DNA from: Pseudorhodoplanes sp.
Lineage (GTDB): Bacteria; Pseudomonadota; Alphaproteobacteria; Rhizobiales; Xanthobacteraceae
Reading direction: 5' to 3'
Length of the DNA stretch: 64,000 bases
NCBI GenBank assembly: GCA_022843165.1
Contig: JALHOD010000002.1
Coordinates: 266,908-330,907 of the forward strand
Positions 60,545 through 64,000 of the stretch are shown in pieces. Both the position numbers and the translations under genes were made by a program. The notes under the pieces were generated by a model. It did no database searches and was not told where the DNA came from. It saw only the letters and a program-made list of their open reading frames with translations. The first letter of the stretch is position 1, and each line of letters begins with the position of its first letter.

Positions 60545-61513
60545 ATGAGCGCCGATCTCTCCACACCCGGCATGCCCTTGCGCCTCACCCGCATCGCGCG
60601 GATCGCGGACGGCATTCACGAGTTCGAATTCCGCCATCCCGCAGGGGCGGACCTTCCCGCTTTCACGGCCGGCGCGCATATCCAGCTGCGTGTTCCAAAC
60701 GGCCTGATCCGGAAATATTCGTTGTGCAACAACCCGGCCGAACACGATCGCTATGTCATCGCGGTCAAACGAGAAATGAACGGTCGGGGGGGCTCCGCGA
60801 GTCTGATCGATGATGCGAGGGAAGGTGACGAATTCCTGGTGTCGCCGCCCGTGAATGATTTCGTGCTGGCGCCCAACGCGCAGAATTTCATTTTCATCGC
60901 GGGCGGCATCGGAATCACGCCGATCATGTCGATGATCCGTCATCTGCGCGCCATCGGCGGCAAGCAATTTCAGCTTTATTATTGCACCCGATCTCCCGAG
61001 ATGACGGCTTTCCGGAACGAACTGACGGAGCCGGAATTCAAGGGCAAGGTGACAATTCATCACGATCAGGGCGACCCCGCGCGCGCGCTCGATCTCTGGC
61101 CTGTCGTGGAAGAGCGCAAGAATCGCGCGCATCTTTATTGCTGCGGACCCTTGCCGCTGATGCATGTGGTGCGCGACATGACGGGACACTGGTCGCCAAC
61201 TGCGGTGCATTTCGAGGCCTTCAGCGAACCCGAAAAAGCCAAACCCGACGACAAGCCCTTCAAGGTGAGACTGGCCAAGTCCGGCGAGATCATCGACGTC
61301 CCGGTCGGCACCACGATCCTGGAAGCGATGCGCGCGCAAGGCCACGATGTGCCGAGTTCCTGCGAAAGCGGCACTTGTGGCACATGCCGCACCAAACTGC
61401 TGGCCGGCGCGGCCGACCATCGCGATCTGGTCCTGGCCGAGCATGAGCGCGGAAGTCAGATCATGATCTGCGTGTCGCGCGCGCTGACACCCGAAATCAC
61501 CATTGATCGCTGA
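60545..61513 (+). CDS. phthalate dioxygenase reductase-type ferredoxin reductase
   Basis: A 322-residue protein with an FMN/FAD-binding FNR barrel (RKYSL, residues 56-60), an NAD-binding domain with GGIGITP (120-126), and a C-terminal plant-type [2Fe-2S] domain with the cysteines of SSCESGTCGTC near 272-279. This order (flavin, NAD, then ferredoxin) is that of phthalate dioxygenase reductase and VanB. It passes electrons from NAD(P)H to the Rieske oxygenase encoded divergently. A Gfo/Idh/MocA gene follows directly. Confidence 0.93.
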   Translation: MSADLSTPGMPLRLTRIARIADGIHEFEFRHPAGADLPAFTAGAHIQLRVPNGLIRKYSLCNNPAEHDRYVIAVKREMNGRGGSASLIDDAREGDEFLVSPPVNDFVLAPNAQNFIFIAGGIGITPIMSMIRHLRAIGGKQFQLYYCTRSPEMTAFRNELTEPEFKGKVTIHHDQGDPARALDLWPVVEERKNRAHLYCCGPLPLMHVVRDMTGHWSPTAVHFEAFSEPEKAKPDDKPFKVRLAKSGEIIDVPVGTTILEAMRAQGHDVPSSCESGTCGTCRTKLLAGAADHRDLVLAEHERGSQIMICVSRALTPEITIDR

Positions 61514-61523
61514 GCAAAACGCC

Positions 61524-62741
61524 GTGGCCGAGCGGAAAATCCGGTTGGGAATTGCAGGGTTGGGGCGAGCCTTCACCCTGATGTTGCCGACTTTGGCCGC
61601 CGATCCGCGCCTGCAATTGATGGCCGCCGCGGATCCCCGACCGGAAGCGCGCGAGCGGTTCAAGGCAGATTTCAACGCCAGCGCATACGAGAGCGTGGAA
61701 GCGCTCTGCGATGATGCAAACGTCGAAGCGGTTTATGTCGCGACCCCCCACCAGCTTCATGCAAAACATACCGGAACCGCTGCGGCCCGCGGCAAACATG
61801 TTCTGGTCGAAAAGCCGATGGCGATTACGCTGCCGGAATGCGCCGCCATGATCGAAGCGGCGCGGCGCACAGGCGTGTATCTCATTGTCGGCCACAGCCA
61901 CAGCTTTAACGCGCCGATCCTGCACGCCCGCGACATCATCGCAGGCGGAGAGGCGGGCGCCGTCCGCATGATCAATGCGCTGAACTACACGGATTACATG
62001 TATCGCCCGCGTCGACCGGAAGAGCTCGACACCAAACAGGGCGGCGGCGTGGTGTTCAGCCAGGGCGCACACCAGATCGACATCGTGCGGCTGCTGGGCG
62101 GCGGACAGGTGCGCAGCGTGCGAGCCGCCACCGGGGCCTGGGATTCCGGGCGCCCGACCGAAGGCGCCTATTCCGCCTTTCTGACTTTCGAGAATGGCGC
62201 GTTTGCGACCGCCACCTACAGCGGCTACGCGCATTTCGATTCCGACGAATTCTGCGGCTGGATCGGCGAGATGGGGCTGCCGAAGGATCGCAGCCGCTAT
62301 GGTGCAACACGCAAGGCGCTGCAGGCGGCGAAGGATGCGAGCGAGGAAGCCGCTCTCAAGACCGCGAGAAATTACGGCGGCAAGGATTATGCCGCCGCAG
62401 CCCCACAGCCTCGGATGCGGCTGAGCCAGCATTTCGGGACGGTGATTGTGTCGTGCGATCGCGCCGATCTGCGGCCGATGCCGGACGGGGTGATGGTGTA
62501 CGGCGATTCCGACATTCGGATGGAGAAGACACCGGTTCCCGCCATTCCGCGCGCCGAGGTCATCGATGAATTGTACGGCGCAATCGTCCACGGGCGCGCG
62601 CCCATCCATAGCGGCGAATGGGCGATGGCGACGATGGAGGTCTGCCTCGCCATTCTGCAATCGCAGCGCGACCAGACCGATATCGGACTGCGGCATCAAA
62701 CCGGTCTTCCGGCCAAGCCGCAGAAAGGAACCAACGTATGA
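61524..62741 (+). CDS. Gfo/Idh/MocA-family dehydrogenase, possible cis-dihydrodiol dehydrogenase
   Basis: A 405-residue protein with the N-terminal Rossmann motif GIAGLGRAF and the EKPMA motif bearing the family's conserved lysine, then the C-terminal substrate domain with GGGVVFSQGAHQIDIV. Phthalate-pathway dehydrogenases such as Pht4 belong to this family, so here it probably oxidises the dihydrodiol made by the oxygenase. I chose GTG 61524; a TTG at 61503 would overlap the reductase stop. It is coupled to the MarR gene by an ATGA overlap. Confidence 0.88.
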   Translation: MAERKIRLGIAGLGRAFTLMLPTLAADPRLQLMAAADPRPEARERFKADFNASAYESVEALCDDANVEAVYVATPHQLHAKHTGTAAARGKHVLVEKPMAITLPECAAMIEAARRTGVYLIVGHSHSFNAPILHARDIIAGGEAGAVRMINALNYTDYMYRPRRPEELDTKQGGGVVFSQGAHQIDIVRLLGGGQVRSVRAATGAWDSGRPTEGAYSAFLTFENGAFATATYSGYAHFDSDEFCGWIGEMGLPKDRSRYGATRKALQAAKDASEEAALKTARNYGGKDYAAAAPQPRMRLSQHFGTVIVSCDRADLRPMPDGVMVYGDSDIRMEKTPVPAIPRAEVIDELYGAIVHGRAPIHSGEWAMATMEVCLAILQSQRDQTDIGLRHQTGLPAKPQKGTNV

Positions 62742-63325
62742 CCGGCGTCCGGCGCTCGGCGGAGACTGACAACACGCAAACCATTCTGCGGCACTGGCGC
62801 GAAGCTGTGCCGAACGACCGTCTTGCGCATCTCGTCAAAGACGCCACCCGCGCCTTGCTGCGCGCGCTGCAGATGCGGCTGACGGAGCATTCCGTGTCGC
62901 TCGGACACTGGGCCTTTCTGCGCATTCTTTGGGAGAAGGACGGCGTAACGCAGCGCGAACTCAGCGAACAGGCCGGCGTCATGGAGCCGACGACCTTCTC
63001 GGCGGTGAAGGCGATGGAAAAGCTCGGCTATGTGACGCGCCGGCAACTGGCCGGCAACAGAAAGAAAGTGTTCATTTTTCTCACGCCCAAGGGACGTCAG
63101 CTGAAAACCAAGCTCGTGCCTTTGGCCGAAGAGGTCAACGAGATCGCCGTGCGGGGAGTCAAAGCCGCGGATATCGCAGCGACCCGGCAAACCCTGTTCA
63201 CAATTCTCGAAAATCTGGCGCGCGACGAGATCGAATCGTCAGCCAAGGAGCGGCGCATTCCTTCGACGCGGGAACTGTCATCCCGGGTCGCCGCCGCCGG
63301 CAAGCGCATGAAGAAAGGCGGCTGA
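62738..63325 (+). CDS. MarR-family transcriptional regulator
   Basis: A 195-residue protein with a winged helix-turn-helix (about 45-125: GHWAFLRILWEKDGVTQREL, then EQAGVMEPTTFSAVKAMEKLG and a basic wing RRQLAGNRKKVFIFLTPKG). It starts at ATG 62738 with GAAAGGAA before it and overlaps the dehydrogenase stop by four bases. MarR proteins are typically repressors that are relieved by aromatic ligands, so it probably controls the divergent oxygenase/reductase promoters, where inverted repeats are found. Its basic C-terminal tail is unusual but has no known meaning. Confidence 0.92.
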   Translation: MTGVRRSAETDNTQTILRHWREAVPNDRLAHLVKDATRALLRALQMRLTEHSVSLGHWAFLRILWEKDGVTQRELSEQAGVMEPTTFSAVKAMEKLGYVTRRQLAGNRKKVFIFLTPKGRQLKTKLVPLAEEVNEIAVRGVKAADIAATRQTLFTILENLARDEIESSAKERRIPSTRELSSRVAAAGKRMKKGG

Positions 63326-63438
63326 GGTTGCTGAAGCGCCACCAAATTTTCCACCAGACCTCGTTTCAGGCCTTGCCCAGCGCTGGAATCGGATTAGCCT
63401 TATTTATGCAAGACCGCGACTGATTGAGGAGATCGCTC

Positions 63439-63762
63439 ATGATGAGGACGCTCTTGGCTCTGATGGTTTCCGGCACCGTCGCGATCCTGTCGCTTCCGGT
63501 TCAGGCGAGCGACGCCAGAACAGGCGGCGCGCGGAATTCTGACGGTTACGAGTTCAGCTCGCGCGCGCGTGGATGGCGGACCAGTGGCGTGTCACGGCTT
63601 CACTATTACGATCCCTATCCATGGTGGTGGTACCCGCCATATACGAAACGCGCGCGAACGAATTATCTCGGCTGGCCGCACACCATCTATCCGCCCGACT
63701 ATGACCGGCCTTATTTTGGCGGCGTGGCCGGTCACCCCGGCGGCTTCGGCATCTATTATTGA
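63439..63762 (+). CDS. secreted Tyr/Pro/Trp-rich small protein
   Basis: A 107-residue protein with a signal peptide (MMRTLLALMVSGTVAILSLP, cleavage near VQAS) and a mature part rich in Tyr, Pro, Trp and Gly, for example YDPYPWWWYPPY and YPPDYDRPY. Composition suggests an extended or surface-associated protein. The start at 63439 has GGAG seven bases upstream; ATG 63442 is also possible. I do not recognise a family. It lies between the MarR gene and the tRNA-Arg pair. Confidence 0.7.
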   Translation: MMRTLLALMVSGTVAILSLPVQASDARTGGARNSDGYEFSSRARGWRTSGVSRLHYYDPYPWWWYPPYTKRARTNYLGWPHTIYPPDYDRPYFGGVAGHPGGFGIYY

Positions 63763-63792
63763 TTGCTGATCGCCGCGCGGGCCGGATGTGAA

Positions 63793-63869
63793 TGGCGCGC
63801 CGGAAGGGATTCGAACCCCTGACCCCCAGATTCGAAGTCTGGTGCTCTATCCAGCTGAGCTACCGGCGC
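63793..63869 (-). tRNA. tRNA-Arg(TCG)
   Basis: On the minus strand the acceptor stem GCGCCGG pairs with CCGGCGC. The anticodon stem CCAGA/TCTGG encloses CTTCGAA (anticodon TCG), the T arm contains GGTTCGAATCC, and CCA is encoded. It reads CGA and possibly other CGN arginine codons. The neighbouring tRNA is nearly identical. Confidence 0.93.
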
Positions 63870-63888
63870 GAGCGCTAGCAGGAAAAAA

Positions 63889-63965
63889 TGGCGCGCCCGA
63901 AGAGATTCGAACTCCTGACCCCCAGATTCGTAGTCTGGTGCTCTATCCAGCTGAGCTACGGGCGC
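63889..63965 (-). tRNA. tRNA-Arg(ACG)
   Basis: On the minus strand the acceptor GCGCCCG pairs with CGGGCGC; the anticodon loop CTACGAA gives anticodon ACG, whose first base is normally edited to inosine by TadA. The T arm contains AGTTCGAATCT, and CCA is encoded. It differs from tRNA-Arg(TCG), 19 bp away, at the anticodon, one acceptor pair and one T-stem pair. Confidence 0.93.
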
Positions 63966-64000
63966 GTATCGCGTGCGACCATAACGCCGGCGCGCGACGG

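Noticed and set aside
1..64000. CRISPR array or prophage
   Set aside because: No regularly spaced repeats, phage structural genes or integrases could be found.

Overview
This 64 kb window is GC-rich, gene-dense chromosomal DNA from an alphaproteobacterium, most likely of the order Hyphomicrobiales (Bradyrhizobiaceae or Xanthobacteraceae type). The placement rests on the cell-cycle regulator GcrA, a class I lysyl-tRNA synthetase, a double-length dCTP deaminase, a PodJ-like Sel1-repeat polarity protein, DUF2336, a PstA with a large periplasmic insert and the phoR-pstSCAB-phoU-phoB gene order. No phage, insertion sequence or CRISPR array was seen. The only clear compositional outlier is the AT-richer Mrr restriction gene at about 15.0-16.1 kb, which lies beside a ParE-type toxin-antitoxin pair.

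Layout. 1-3.1 kb: fatty-acid oxidation operon (thiolase, then a multifunctional FadB-like protein cut by the window edge). 3.3-5.1 kb: ABC-F ATPase. 5.1-8.9 kb: three-gene polysaccharide-type operon (zinc-ribbon/degenerate GGDEF protein, family 2 glycosyltransferase, HlyD-like membrane fusion protein). 9.1-14.5 kb: a DoxX-like remnant, a flavoprotein, a DUF1624 acetyltransferase with a secreted lysozyme-fold-like partner, a string of very small proteins and a flavin reductase. 14.5-16.1 kb: toxin-antitoxin pair and Mrr. 16.1-23.1 kb: acyl-CoA dehydrogenase, PodJ-like protein, TauE/TIGR02186 pair. 23.1-30.1 kb: complete ligase-associated DNA repair locus (PdeM nuclease, Lhr-type helicase, metallo-beta-lactamase exonuclease, ATP-dependent ligase) carrying an extra TPR-methyltransferase. 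30.1-35.7 kb: pyrD, an S24-family regulator, a second TauE, lysK and a solute-binding protein. 35.8-41.3 kb: a glycosyltransferase with a possible MshEN-like N-terminus, DUF2336, SCO, tRNA-Gly and dcd. 41.4-44.1 kb: OpgC acyltransferase with two SGNH proteins. 44.3-47.8 kb: apaG, hslO, argF, argD. 48.2 kb: gcrA. 48.7-57.9 kb: phosphate regulon with a three-half-site Pho box. 58.1-63.3 kb: a divergent Rieske-oxygenase cluster resembling phthalate-type degradation with a MarR regulator. The window ends in two tandem tRNA-Arg genes.

How the genes work together. The clearest integrated modules are phosphate uptake and sensing (PstSCAB, PhoU, PhoR, PhoB), the four-enzyme DNA repair set, envelope glycan synthesis and modification (two glycosyltransferase loci plus OpgC/SGNH), and an aromatic ring-dihydroxylating pathway whose oxygenase, reductase, dehydrogenase, binding protein and regulator surround one divergent promoter region. 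Features closest to undescribed biology are the TackOD1-like/GGDEF-like glycosyltransferase operon, the methyltransferase in the repair locus, the OpgC-SGNH-SGNH operon, the coiled-coil insert of PstA, and the small-protein cluster with a 28-codon ORF ending in a strong terminator.
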